Origin: Pollutimonas sp036675955
Lineage (GTDB): Bacteria; Pseudomonadota; Gammaproteobacteria; Burkholderiales; Burkholderiaceae_B
Length of the DNA: 13,444 nucleotides
Direction of reading: 5' to 3'
Assembly: GCA_036675955.1 (NCBI GenBank)
Contig: JAKFDW010000281.1
Location: forward strand, 1-13,444
In this document: piece after piece, positions 1-6,116 of the stretch
How positions within the stretch are numbered: the first letter of the stretch is position 1
Layout of the letters: each line of letters begins with the position of its first letter
Program-made: the position numbers and the translations under genes
Notes under the pieces: generated by a model
The model's input: only the letters and a program-made list of their open reading frames with translations
Databases searched by the model: none
Told to the model about the DNA's origin: nothing

Positions 1-578
1 TCGGTGGCGGCGCGGGCCCGGCGCAGCGATTCGAGCGAGAAGGCATCTTGCTGTTCGCGGGTGAAGGTGTATTTCGAGGCGCAGTCTTCGGCGAACACGC
101 CCATGGCCGTTCCGCGCTGGTAGGCATCTTCCAGGCCGTCAAGCGCCATGTGGTCGTAAACGGTGGAGTGGCCGTAGCGATAGCCTTGGCGCCCGCGCAG
201 CAAGAGGTAGGGAGCGTTGCTCATGCTTTCCTGTCCGCCAGCCACGACGACGTCCGCGCTGCCCGCCATGATGATGTCATGGCCGAACATGGCGGCCTTC
301 AAGCCCGAACCGCAGACTTTATGTATGGTGGTGCAACCCACGCTCAAGGGCAGGCCGGCGCCCAGGGCGGCCTGGCGTGCGGGCGCCTGGCCCTGGCCGG
401 CTTGCAGCACGTTGCCCATGATGACTTCGTTGACGGCGTCGCCCTGGATGCCGGCGCGCTCGATGGCTGCCTTGATGGCGATGGCACCGAGCTCGTGCGC
501 GGAAAGGCCCGAGAGGCTGCCCATCATCGACCCCATGGGGGTGCGGGCAACCGATACTAAAACAATAGGGTCAGACAT
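1..578 (-). CDS. Acetyl-CoA C-acetyltransferase (thiolase), N-terminal half, cut by window edge
   Basis: Thiolase that condenses or cleaves acetoacetyl-CoA and acetyl-CoA. Only the first 192 codons are visible, against roughly 390 for the family. The protein starts MSDPIVLVSVARTPMGS. The nucleophilic cysteine is Cys89 in the HKVCGSGLKA loop, and the GGQESMSNAPYLL motif follows at about residues 114–126; both are typical of biosynthetic/degradative thiolase II. The C-terminal His and Cys catalytic residues fall outside the window. The start ATG (576–578) overlaps the end of aceK by 8 bases and has a good AGGAG (585–589) six bases upstream, so translation is probably coupled to aceK. Placed after ivd and aceK, it would convert acetoacetyl-CoA from leucine breakdown into two acetyl-CoA. 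The family call is firm. The exact substrate (acetoacetyl-CoA versus a 3-ketoacyl-CoA) is inferred. Confidence 0.93.
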   Translation of the reverse strand, partial: MSDPIVLVSVARTPMGSMMGSLSGLSAHELGAIAIKAAIERAGIQGDAVNEVIMGNVLQAGQGQAPARQAALGAGLPLSVGCTTIHKVCGSGLKAAMFGHDIIMAGSADVVVAGGQESMSNAPYLLLRGRQGYRYGHSTVYDHMALDGLEDAYQRGTAMGVFAEDCASKYTFTREQQDAFSLESLRRARAAT

Positions 579-2454
579 GGTTCGCTCCTGAAAAATGCGG
601 AAAAGAAACGGTGCCGGCGCTCTGGCTGGCCTGCGCTACATGCAGGCGCCGGTCTTGGTGATAAGGAAAAATGTCTTCGATGCGGCCCTGGGATGCCCGT
701 TCCCGGCAGCCTTGCCACCAGTCGGCGCTCAGCAGGTCGGCATGGTGCTCCAGGAAGGCCGCGCGTACGCGCGAGTCGCCCAGCAAAAAATAGCGGAATT
801 CTTCCGGGAACACATCGTTGGCACCAACCGGATACCAGGGTTCGTTGGCCAGCTCGGCTTCCTCGTTGGGCGCCGGGGGGATGTGCCGGAAGTTCATTTC
901 CGTCATGTGCTGGATTTCGTCGTAGTCATAGAATACAACCCGCCCAAGCCGGGTGACGCCAAAGTTCTTGAACAGCATGTCCCCGGGGAAGATATTGGCG
1001 GCAGCCAGTTCCCGTATGGCGTTGCCATAGCCTTGCACGGCCATTTCCAACGCGTGATCGGACGCCCGCGCCAGGTACAGGTTGAGCGGCGTCATGCGCC
1101 GTTCGATGTACACATGGCGCAAGACTATGCTGTCGTCGCTTTCCTCCAGCAAACCGGGCACTTGCTGACGCAGCTCGGTCAACAATCCGGCCGAAAAGCG
1201 CGCCCGGGGCAATGCCACCTGAGAATACTCCCAGGTGTCCGCCATCCGGCCCACGCGATCGTGCCGTTTCACCAACTGGTATTTGCGCCTTACGGTGGCA
1301 TGGTCCATACCGTCCTTGGCAATATGATCGCGTATCAGTTTGAAAACGTAGGGATAAGAGGGCAGCGTGAAGACCACCATCACCATGCCGTGGATACCCG
1401 GCGCGATATCGAAAGCGTCATGGGAGTGGGCCAGGTGATGCAGGAAGTCGCGATAGAAAAGGGTTTTTCCTTGCTTCTGCAAACCTATGGCGGTGTACAG
1501 CTCGGCACTGGGCTTGCGCGGCAGCAGCGAATTCAGGAAATGGACGTAGGCCGCGGGCGTTTCCATGTCGACCAGGAAATAAGCCCGCGTAAAGCTGAAC
1601 AGCGTGCTCAGGTCGTCGGGCGCGTGCAGCAAGGCATCTATCTGTATGTGGCCGGAAGGCGTGCGCAACAGCGCGATGGCGAAGGGATAAGTCGTGCCCT
1701 GGTTGATCAGGCGCCCGACGATGTAGGCGCCCTTGTTCCGAAAGAACAGTGAATTGAGCACGTGGATCTGGCAGTCGGGCGCTATGCGCTGGCCGGCGCC
1801 GCCCGGGATGGCCCGCCGCAACTGGCGCAAGGCCATGCGCGCGACTTTGCGGGTGTCGGCCGGGAGATCGGCAAAAGGCGCGGCCAGCCCGAAATCGGCC
1901 ACCATGGCGATGAGCGACTTTCCAAGGCCGGCGCTGACGGGATAATAGACCCGATACGAGGGCAACCTGCTGTCGAGGTATTCGGTGGCAATGGCCGGCC
2001 GAACGAACAGGAAGTCGTTATGGAAATAGTCCCGGTGCAGCAGGCGGCATGACACTGAGTTGAAGAAGGTTTCCGCGCACTCGGGTTGCCTGTGGGCGGC
2101 CAGCAAGGCCACGAATTCGGCCTTGACGGATTGCCAGAAGTCCATCTGTGCCGGTGTCAGGCTTTGCTGTGCCGACGCGCCGCTTGGGCTGGCATCGCTG
2201 TCTTTGAGCGCGGCTGTCAGCAGCGTGGCGCATTCGTGCACGCGCGTGTCGTAGTATTCAATGCGTTCACGCGACAGTTGCTGGATGCCGCGCCAGTCGC
2301 CCGATTCGAACAGGGCTTTGGCGCGCTGCGCACTATAGCGGAACAAGGCATAGTGGCGATCGAAGCCGTCGAGCATGGTCCGGGCCACCGCATCTGGCGA
2401 CAGGCCAGGGCGCGATACCTGCTCGATACGTTGATGATCACCGACGAAAATCAT
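571..2454 (-). CDS. aceK: Isocitrate dehydrogenase kinase/phosphatase
   Basis: Bifunctional cytoplasmic enzyme that phosphorylates and dephosphorylates isocitrate dehydrogenase, switching carbon between the TCA cycle and the glyoxylate shunt. The 627-residue product is slightly longer than E. coli AceK (about 578). The regulatory half spans about residues 25–330. The AceK ATP loop is at about 351–376 (APGIHGMVMVVF, then Lys372 in VFKLIRD). Asp406 in RVGRMADTWEY matches the residue needed for phosphatase activity. Asp492 and Asn497 (GDMLFKNFGV) and Asp510 (FYDYDE) match the kinase catalytic and metal residues. The start at 2454 has AAAGGG (2461–2466) six bases upstream. About 25 extra C-terminal residues run into the thiolase start. 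Unlike the enteric aceBAK operon, it sits 76 bases (start 2454 to stop 2531) downstream of ivd, inside a leucine-degradation operon. Confidence 0.96.
   Translation of the reverse strand: MIFVGDHQRIEQVSRPGLSPDAVARTMLDGFDRHYALFRYSAQRAKALFESGDWRGIQQLSRERIEYYDTRVHECATLLTAALKDSDASPSGASAQQSLTPAQMDFWQSVKAEFVALLAAHRQPECAETFFNSVSCRLLHRDYFHNDFLFVRPAIATEYLDSRLPSYRVYYPVSAGLGKSLIAMVADFGLAAPFADLPADTRKVARMALRQLRRAIPGGAGQRIAPDCQIHVLNSLFFRNKGAYIVGRLINQGTTYPFAIALLRTPSGHIQIDALLHAPDDLSTLFSFTRAYFLVDMETPAAYVHFLNSLLPRKPSAELYTAIGLQKQGKTLFYRDFLHHLAHSHDAFDIAPGIHGMVMVVFTLPSYPYVFKLIRDHIAKDGMDHATVRRKYQLVKRHDRVGRMADTWEYSQVALPRARFSAGLLTELRQQVPGLLEESDDSIVLRHVYIERRMTPLNLYLARASDHALEMAVQGYGNAIRELAAANIFPGDMLFKNFGVTRLGRVVFYDYDEIQHMTEMNFRHIPPAPNEEAELANEPWYPVGANDVFPEEFRYFLLGDSRVRAAFLEHHADLLSADWWQGCRERASQGRIEDIFPYHQDRRLHVAQASQSAGTVSFPHFSGANHV
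585..589 (-). promoter_or_regulatory. Ribosome binding site of the thiolase gene
   Basis: AGGAG on the minus strand, six bases before the thiolase ATG at 578 and lying inside the last codons of aceK. It supports the overlapping start and shows that the thiolase can be initiated efficiently from the aceK message. Confidence 0.7.
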
Positions 2455-2530
2455 GCCTTACCCTTTATTCGGCTGGACGCGGGCAGCGGGGCGTTGATGT
2501 CAACGAGTTCCCGTCCACCCTGACGCTGGA

Positions 2531-3709
2531 TCAAGCCGTTTCGTTGAAAAGCTCGCGGCCGATCAGCATGCGGCGGATTTCGCTGGTGCCGGCGCCGATT
2601 TCATAAAGCTTGGCATCGCGCCACAGGCGTCCCGTGGGGTAGTCATTAATGTAGCCGTTGCCGCCCAGTATTTGTATGCCTTCGCCCGCCATCCAGGTGG
2701 CTTTCTCGGCGCAATACAGGATGACGGCCGCGCAATCCTTGCGCACTTCGCGTCCGTGGCCGGCGCCCAGCTTGTCCAGGTTCTTGCCCACGGCGTAGCA
2801 GAAGGCGCGGCTGGCTTGCAGCGTGGTGTAGAGGTCGGCCACCTTGCCCTGGATAAGCTGGAATTCGCCAATGGCTTGGCCAAATTGCTTGCGATCATGA
2901 ATGTACGGAACGACCACGTCCATGACGGCCTGCATGATGCCCAGCGGACCGCCGCTCAGTACGGCGCGCTCGTAGTCCAGGCCGCTCATCAGCACTTTTA
3001 CGCCGCCATTGAGTTCACCCAGTATGTTTTCTTCGGGTACTTCGCAATCCTGGAACACCAGTTCGCCGGTATGGCTGCCGCGCATGCCCAGCTTGTCCAG
3101 TTTCTGGGCTATGGAAAACCCCTTGTAGCCTTTTTCGACAATGAACGCCGTGATGCCGCGCTGTTTTGCGGCCGGATCGGTCTTGGCGTACACCACCAGC
3201 GTATCGGCATCCGGCCCGTTTGTGATCCACATCTTGCTGCCGTTCAGTACATAGCGGTCGCCTTTCTTTTCGGCTCGCAGCTTCATGCTGACGACATCGG
3301 AACCGGCGCCCGGTTCGCTCATGGCGAGCGCGCCGACGTGTTCGCCCGACACCAGCTTGGGCAAGTACTTCTGCTTCTGTTCGGCCGTGCCGTTACGGTG
3401 GAGCTGGTTGACGCACAGATTGGAGTGGGCGCCGTAGGACAGCGCCACCGAGGCGCTGGCCCGCGAAATTTCTTCCATGGCAATCATGTGCGCCAAATAA
3501 CCCATGTTGGACCCGCCATAGCTCTCGTCGACAGTCATGCCTAGCAGACCCAGGTCGCCGAACTTGCGCCATAAATCCATGGGAAACTGATCGCTGCGGT
3601 CGATTTCGGCGGCGCGCGGCGCGATCTCGGCCTGGGCGAAGTCACGGACCGCGTCGCGCAGCATGTCGAGGTCGGAACCCAGGTCGAAGTTGAGGCCGGG
3701 AAGATTCAT
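2531..3709 (-). CDS. ivd: Isovaleryl-CoA dehydrogenase
   Basis: FAD-dependent acyl-CoA dehydrogenase that oxidises isovaleryl-CoA to 3-methylcrotonyl-CoA in leucine breakdown, passing electrons to ETF. The product has 392 residues, normal for the family. Signature 1 (ALAMSEPGAGSDV) is at about 127–139. Signature 2 (QILGGNGYINDYPTGRLWRD) is at about 346–365. The catalytic base is Glu247 in GLDYERAVLSGG. A glutamate at this internal position, not the C-terminal-loop Glu of medium/short-chain enzymes, is the hallmark of isovaleryl-CoA dehydrogenases. I chose the ATG at 3709 over an upstream in-frame TTG at 3721 because GGAG (3716–3719) sits six bases before the ATG and overlaps the TTG codon. 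The gene has its own promoter with an overlapping palindromic operator (3780–3808) and is followed by aceK, probably in one transcript. Confidence 0.96.
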   Translation of the reverse strand: MNLPGLNFDLGSDLDMLRDAVRDFAQAEIAPRAAEIDRSDQFPMDLWRKFGDLGLLGMTVDESYGGSNMGYLAHMIAMEEISRASASVALSYGAHSNLCVNQLHRNGTAEQKQKYLPKLVSGEHVGALAMSEPGAGSDVVSMKLRAEKKGDRYVLNGSKMWITNGPDADTLVVYAKTDPAAKQRGITAFIVEKGYKGFSIAQKLDKLGMRGSHTGELVFQDCEVPEENILGELNGGVKVLMSGLDYERAVLSGGPLGIMQAVMDVVVPYIHDRKQFGQAIGEFQLIQGKVADLYTTLQASRAFCYAVGKNLDKLGAGHGREVRKDCAAVILYCAEKATWMAGEGIQILGGNGYINDYPTGRLWRDAKLYEIGAGTSEIRRMLIGRELFNETA

Positions 3710-3715
3710 GGTTGT

Positions 3716-3719
3716 CTCC
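3716..3719 (-). promoter_or_regulatory. Ribosome binding site that fixes the ivd start
   Basis: GGAG on the minus strand, six bases upstream of the ATG at 3709. The alternative TTG start at 3721 overlaps this Shine-Dalgarno sequence and has no comparable site of its own, so the shorter 392-residue protein is preferred. Confidence 0.7.
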
Positions 3720-3743
3720 AAGTGTGATTACGGCACGCCTGAT

Positions 3744-3761
3744 GCGATAGCGATAGCGATG
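3744..3761. repeat. Short hexamer tandem repeat in the ivd leader
   Basis: GCGATA GCGATA GCGATG on the plus strand: two perfect six-base units and a third with one mismatch. It lies in the expected 5' untranslated leader of ivd, between the promoter and the ribosome binding site. Function unknown; it may be chance or a slippage-prone tract. Confidence 0.5.
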
Positions 3762-3779
3762 GCGTTCGTTCTTTGCACA

Positions 3780-3808
3780 ATTCTATATGACGTTTACGTA
3801 AACGTAAA
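3780..3808 (-). promoter_or_regulatory. Predicted sigma-70 promoter of ivd–aceK–thiolase
   Basis: On the minus strand, a -35-like TTTACG (3803–3808) and a -10-like TAGAAT (3780–3785) are separated by 17 bases. They match the consensus hexamers at 4/6 and 5/6. The palindromic operator lies across the -35 and spacer, so a bound regulator would block or remodel polymerase. Transcription would start near 3772, giving a leader of about 63 bases. Prediction from sequence only. Confidence 0.5.
3790..3808. promoter_or_regulatory. LiuR-type operator at the ivd promoter
   Basis: Two overlapping palindromes. ACGTTTACGTAAACGT (3790–3805) is a perfect 16-base palindrome. TTTACGTAAACGTAAA (3793–3808) matches the operator at 4257–4272 at 15 of 16 positions when read on the minus strand. 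The shared motif beside a MerR-type regulator and over the ivd promoter makes this the likely regulator binding site. Known LiuR regulators of leucine/isovalerate catabolism use A/T-flanked ACGT palindromes of this kind. Confidence 0.75.
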
Positions 3809-3818
3809 TGCATCGTGT

Positions 3819-3837
3819 GGCCTATCTGGCATAGGCC
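3819..3837. terminator. Perfect 7-bp hairpin just after the regulator gene
   Basis: GGCCTAT and ATAGGCC form a perfect seven-pair stem around a five-base loop, five bases beyond the regulator stop codon and about ten bases before the ivd operator. It is not followed by a U-tract on the minus strand, so it is not a classical intrinsic terminator. It could be a weak or Rho-assisted terminator, an mRNA 3'-end stabiliser, or an insulating element between the two transcription units. Confidence 0.4.
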
Positions 3838-3842
3838 GCGTG

Positions 3843-4241
3843 TCAGATGCTGGGCGCACTTGCGTGCTTTTGCTCCAGCAGGGTCCGGCAGGTTTTTTCC
3901 TGCTGCGCGATTTCTTTCAGGGTGAGTTCAATATCACGCAACTGGTGCTGCAACGCATCGCGGTGCCGGCCCAGGACTTCCAGGTAGTGTTCCAGCTGCG
4001 CAATCGATGCGCCTGGCCCGTCGTACATGTCGATGAGGCTGAGAATCTCGGTCAGTTGCAAGCCCAGCCGCTTGCCGCGCAATGCCAGCTTCAGCCTCGT
4101 GCGGTCGCGGGGATGATAGACGCGAGTGCGTCCGTCGCGGCTAGGGCTGACGATACCCTGGTCCTCGTAATAGCGGATAGTGCGCGGCGTAATTGAAAAT
4201 TCGTGCGCGAGCTCGGAGATAGTCCAGGTAGGGTCGGTCAT
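3843..4241 (-). CDS. liuR: MerR-family regulator, LiuR-like (leucine/isovalerate catabolism)
   Basis: Cytoplasmic DNA-binding regulator of 132 residues. The N-terminal winged helix-turn-helix is clear: WTISELAHEFSITPRTIRYY at about 6–25, followed by the wing (DGRTRVYHPRDRTRLKLALR, 36–55). A dimerisation helix rich in Glu/Gln/Leu spans about 78–123. There is only one cysteine (Cys118), so it lacks the metal-sensing cysteine loops of MerR/CueR. This fits the subgroup that senses acyl-CoA-type effectors. The gene lies directly upstream of ivd and divergent from the hydrolase gene, with matching palindromes at both promoters. Autoregulation is likely because a 20-base palindrome lies just before its own start. 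I see no Shine-Dalgarno before the ATG at 4241, and the predicted promoter leaves only a very short leader. The name is by context and family; the effector is inferred. Confidence 0.87.
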   Translation of the reverse strand: MTDPTWTISELAHEFSITPRTIRYYEDQGIVSPSRDGRTRVYHPRDRTRLKLALRGKRLGLQLTEILSLIDMYDGPGASIAQLEHYLEVLGRHRDALQHQLRDIELTLKEIAQQEKTCRTLLEQKHASAPSI

Positions 4242-4254
4242 GATGCGTGTTGGC

Positions 4255-4274
4255 AGTTTACGTTAACGTAAACT
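4255..4274. promoter_or_regulatory. LiuR-type operator, perfect 20-bp palindrome in the divergent region
   Basis: AGTTTACGTTAACGTAAACT reads identically on both strands over all 20 bases. It lies between the regulator start (4241) and the hydrolase start (4326) and shares its core with the operator at the ivd promoter. One bound regulator here could control both divergent genes. Confidence 0.82.
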
Positions 4275-4284
4275 ATGATGCCAT
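4255..4284 (-). promoter_or_regulatory. liuR: Possible promoter of the liuR-like gene
   Basis: On the minus strand ATGGCA (4279–4284) and TAAACT (4255–4260) are 18 bases apart, each matching consensus at 4/6, with the operator between and over them. Transcription would begin close to 4248, making the message nearly leaderless, which agrees with the missing Shine-Dalgarno. Weak prediction. Confidence 0.3.
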
Positions 4285-4287
4285 AAT
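4257..4287 (+). promoter_or_regulatory. Predicted promoter of the metallo-hydrolase gene with a 19-bp spacer
   Basis: TTTACG (4257–4262) as -35 and CATAAT (4282–4287) as -10 are 19 bases apart. A 19–20 base spacer with the operator inside it is the arrangement typical of promoters remodelled by MerR-family proteins. The start site would be near 4294, leaving a leader of about 32 bases. Confidence 0.45.
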
Positions 4288-4316
4288 ACGTCGATCAGGC
4301 ATACTGCGATAAAGAT

Positions 4317-4320
4317 GGAG
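4317..4320 (+). promoter_or_regulatory. Ribosome binding site of the metallo-hydrolase gene
   Basis: GGAG five bases before the ATG at 4326. It supports this start for the 360-residue protein. Confidence 0.65.
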
Positions 4321-4325
4321 ACAGC

Positions 4326-5408
4326 ATGAACCCGAATGAACAAAAATTAAGCTATCCATGGGGCGACGCGCTACCCGAGTCAGGGTCAGCCCTCACTGTG
4401 GCCGATGGCGTCCGATGGATACGCATGCCATTGCCTTTTGCCCTGGACCACATCAACCTCTGGCTATTGCGCGACAAGATCGACGGACGCGAAGGCTGGA
4501 CGATAGTCGACTGCGGCGTCTCGCGCGACGAGGTCAAGGCATTGTGGGAACAGGTATTCGAGAATGCGCTTGATGGCCTTCCGGTACTGCGTGTCATTGT
4601 CACGCACATGCACCCGGATCACATCGGGCTGGCATACTGGCTGTGCCAGAAGTGGAACGCCCCCCTGTGGATGACCATGACGGACTATGCCGTGGCCCGC
4701 TTATGGTCGCGCCCTGCGGTAAACGGCATGGCGGCCGGCGGGCCCAATGGGCAATCGGCAGTGGATCATTTCACACGCCATGGCCTGAACGATCCCGAGG
4801 CGCAGGACAAGATCCGGGAGCGATCCAATTATTATCCCAGCCTGGTCCCCGACGTACCGTCGCGTTTTCGCCGCATCATGGACGGCGACCGGATATCGAT
4901 AGGGGGCCGGGATTGGCGGATTATTGTCGGCTATGGGCACGCGCCGGAGCACGCGTCTTTATACTGCGATACCCTGCAGGTGCTGATTTCGGGCGACATG
5001 GTCCTGCCGCGCATCTCCACCAACATCAGCGTGTTCGATTTCGAGCCCGACAGCAACCCCTTGCCGTTGTACCTGAACTCGCTGCGCGCCTACGACGACC
5101 TGCCCGAAGATACACTGGTGCTGCCTTCCCACGGGCGCCCGTTCCGGGGCTTGCACGAGCGTATTGCCCAGCAGCACTTGCATCATGCCCAGCGTTTGGC
5201 CGAAGTGCTCGACGCCTGCACCGAGCCGATGAGCACGACCGACATCCTGCCCGTCATGTTCAAGCGCAAGCTGGATCTGCATCAATTGACCTTTGCCATG
5301 GGCGAAGCGCTTGCACATTTGCATGCCTTGTACTTCGAGGGAAAGCTTGTGCGCAGCACCGGCGAGGACGGCATCATCCGGTTCAAGCAGAGCGCTTCCA
5401 GCGAATGA
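4326..5408 (+). CDS. Metallo-beta-lactamase-fold hydrolase with LACTB2-like C-terminal domain
   Basis: Soluble hydrolase of 360 residues with two domains. The catalytic domain (about 25–275) carries the binuclear metal site: THMHPDH gives His94, His96, Asp98 and His99; His205 is in GHAPEH, Asp224 in SGDMV and His269 in SHGRPF. All expected ligands are present, so it should be active. The C-terminal stretch (about 280–355, MSTTDILPVMFKRKLDLHQL then EGKLVRS) resembles the small winged-helix domain of LACTB2-like proteins. No signal peptide is evident. Divergent transcription from the LiuR-like regulator over a shared perfect operator places it in the branched-chain acyl-CoA regulon. A thioesterase-like or other acyl-derivative hydrolase role is therefore attractive but is only inference; nuclease or glyoxalase-II-like activity cannot be excluded. 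It converges on the LysE-type gene with a 12-base gap. Confidence 0.88.
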   Translation: MNPNEQKLSYPWGDALPESGSALTVADGVRWIRMPLPFALDHINLWLLRDKIDGREGWTIVDCGVSRDEVKALWEQVFENALDGLPVLRVIVTHMHPDHIGLAYWLCQKWNAPLWMTMTDYAVARLWSRPAVNGMAAGGPNGQSAVDHFTRHGLNDPEAQDKIRERSNYYPSLVPDVPSRFRRIMDGDRISIGGRDWRIIVGYGHAPEHASLYCDTLQVLISGDMVLPRISTNISVFDFEPDSNPLPLYLNSLRAYDDLPEDTLVLPSHGRPFRGLHERIAQQHLHHAQRLAEVLDACTEPMSTTDILPVMFKRKLDLHQLTFAMGEALAHLHALYFEGKLVRSTGEDGIIRFKQSASSE

Positions 5409-5420
5409 ATGGGTTGTCGG

Positions 5421-6047
5421 TCAGCGCTGCATATAGGCCAGCCTTAGCGCCAGTCCCAGGAACACGGCACCGGCAACGCGGTTAAGCAGTCGTTGCGCCT
5501 TGCGGGACTGTTGTATGCGTTCTCCCAGCATCCCGGAGCACAGCGCAATGGCGCCAAACACAAGTAGCGTCGCCAGCATGAAGAGCCCGCCCAGGGCCAG
5601 GGTCTGCAACGCTACCGATCCCCGCGTCGGATCGGTGAATTGGGGCAGGAAAGCCAGGAAAAACAGCGATACTTTTGGGTTGGTCAGATTCATGACGATG
5701 CCCCGGCGATAAAGCTGGCCCTTGCCCTGGCTGGCGGGTTTTGCCTGATCGGCCACGCCGCCCTGGGCGCGAAACGCCCCCCAGGCAAGATAGAGCAGGT
5801 AAACAGCGCCGGCCAGCTTCAGCACCGTGAATGCGGCTTCCGAGGTGGCGAAGACCGCGGCCAGCCCCGCGGCCACCGCCACGGTATGCCCGATAAGCCC
5901 GGTGCATAGACCGAGCACGACCAGCATCCCCGACGCTCGCCCCCACATGGCCGATTGCATCAGCACAAAAAGATTGTCCGGGCCGGGCGTCAAGGCAAGC
6001 AATATGGCAATGCCAAAAAAGGAAAACGCCACTTCTAAGGTCAGCAT
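5421..6047 (-). CDS. LysE/RhtB-family amino-acid exporter
   Basis: Inner-membrane exporter of 208 residues, the usual length for the family, whose members expel amino acids such as lysine, homoserine, threonine or leucine. The N-terminal hallmark TPGPDNLFVL (20–29) follows the first hydrophobic helix. Further hydrophobic segments lie at about 38–65, 70–92, 124–136, 145–172 and 188–204. The NLTNPKVSLFFLAFLPQF motif (120–137) after a polar, glycine-rich cytoplasmic loop is also characteristic. It is divergent from metC across 69 bases. The neighbour suggests, but does not prove, a sulphur-amino-acid or homoserine-related substrate. No clear Shine-Dalgarno is seen before the ATG at 6047. The family is secure; the substrate is unknown. 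Confidence 0.9.
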   Translation of the reverse strand: MLTLEVAFSFFGIAILLALTPGPDNLFVLMQSAMWGRASGMLVVLGLCTGLIGHTVAVAAGLAAVFATSEAAFTVLKLAGAVYLLYLAWGAFRAQGGVADQAKPASQGKGQLYRRGIVMNLTNPKVSLFFLAFLPQFTDPTRGSVALQTLALGGLFMLATLLVFGAIALCSGMLGERIQQSRKAQRLLNRVAGAVFLGLALRLAYMQR

Positions 6048-6116
6048 GGTGATTCTTGGTATCCTTGAGCATTGGGCGCGCCGCTTCGCCGATAATCCGA
6101 ATTTTTAACATACGCC

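Noticed and set aside
595..1752. Long plus-strand open frame of 385 codons opposite aceK
   Set aside because: It is antisense to a gene with all AceK motifs. Its translation shows no recognisable domain, and long antisense frames are expected from the codon bias of GC-rich genes.
2672..3544. Plus-strand open frame of 290 codons opposite ivd
   Set aside because: It is a mirror frame of a fully recognisable acyl-CoA dehydrogenase, with no domain signature or ribosome binding site.
3710..3721. Upstream TTG start for ivd
   Set aside because: The TTG overlaps the GGAG that serves the ATG at 3709, and the extra residues add nothing recognisable.
4643..5485. Plus-strand 280-codon frame inside the metallo-hydrolase gene
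   Set aside because: It overlaps the real gene in another frame. The Arg/Ala-rich translation is typical of a shadow frame.
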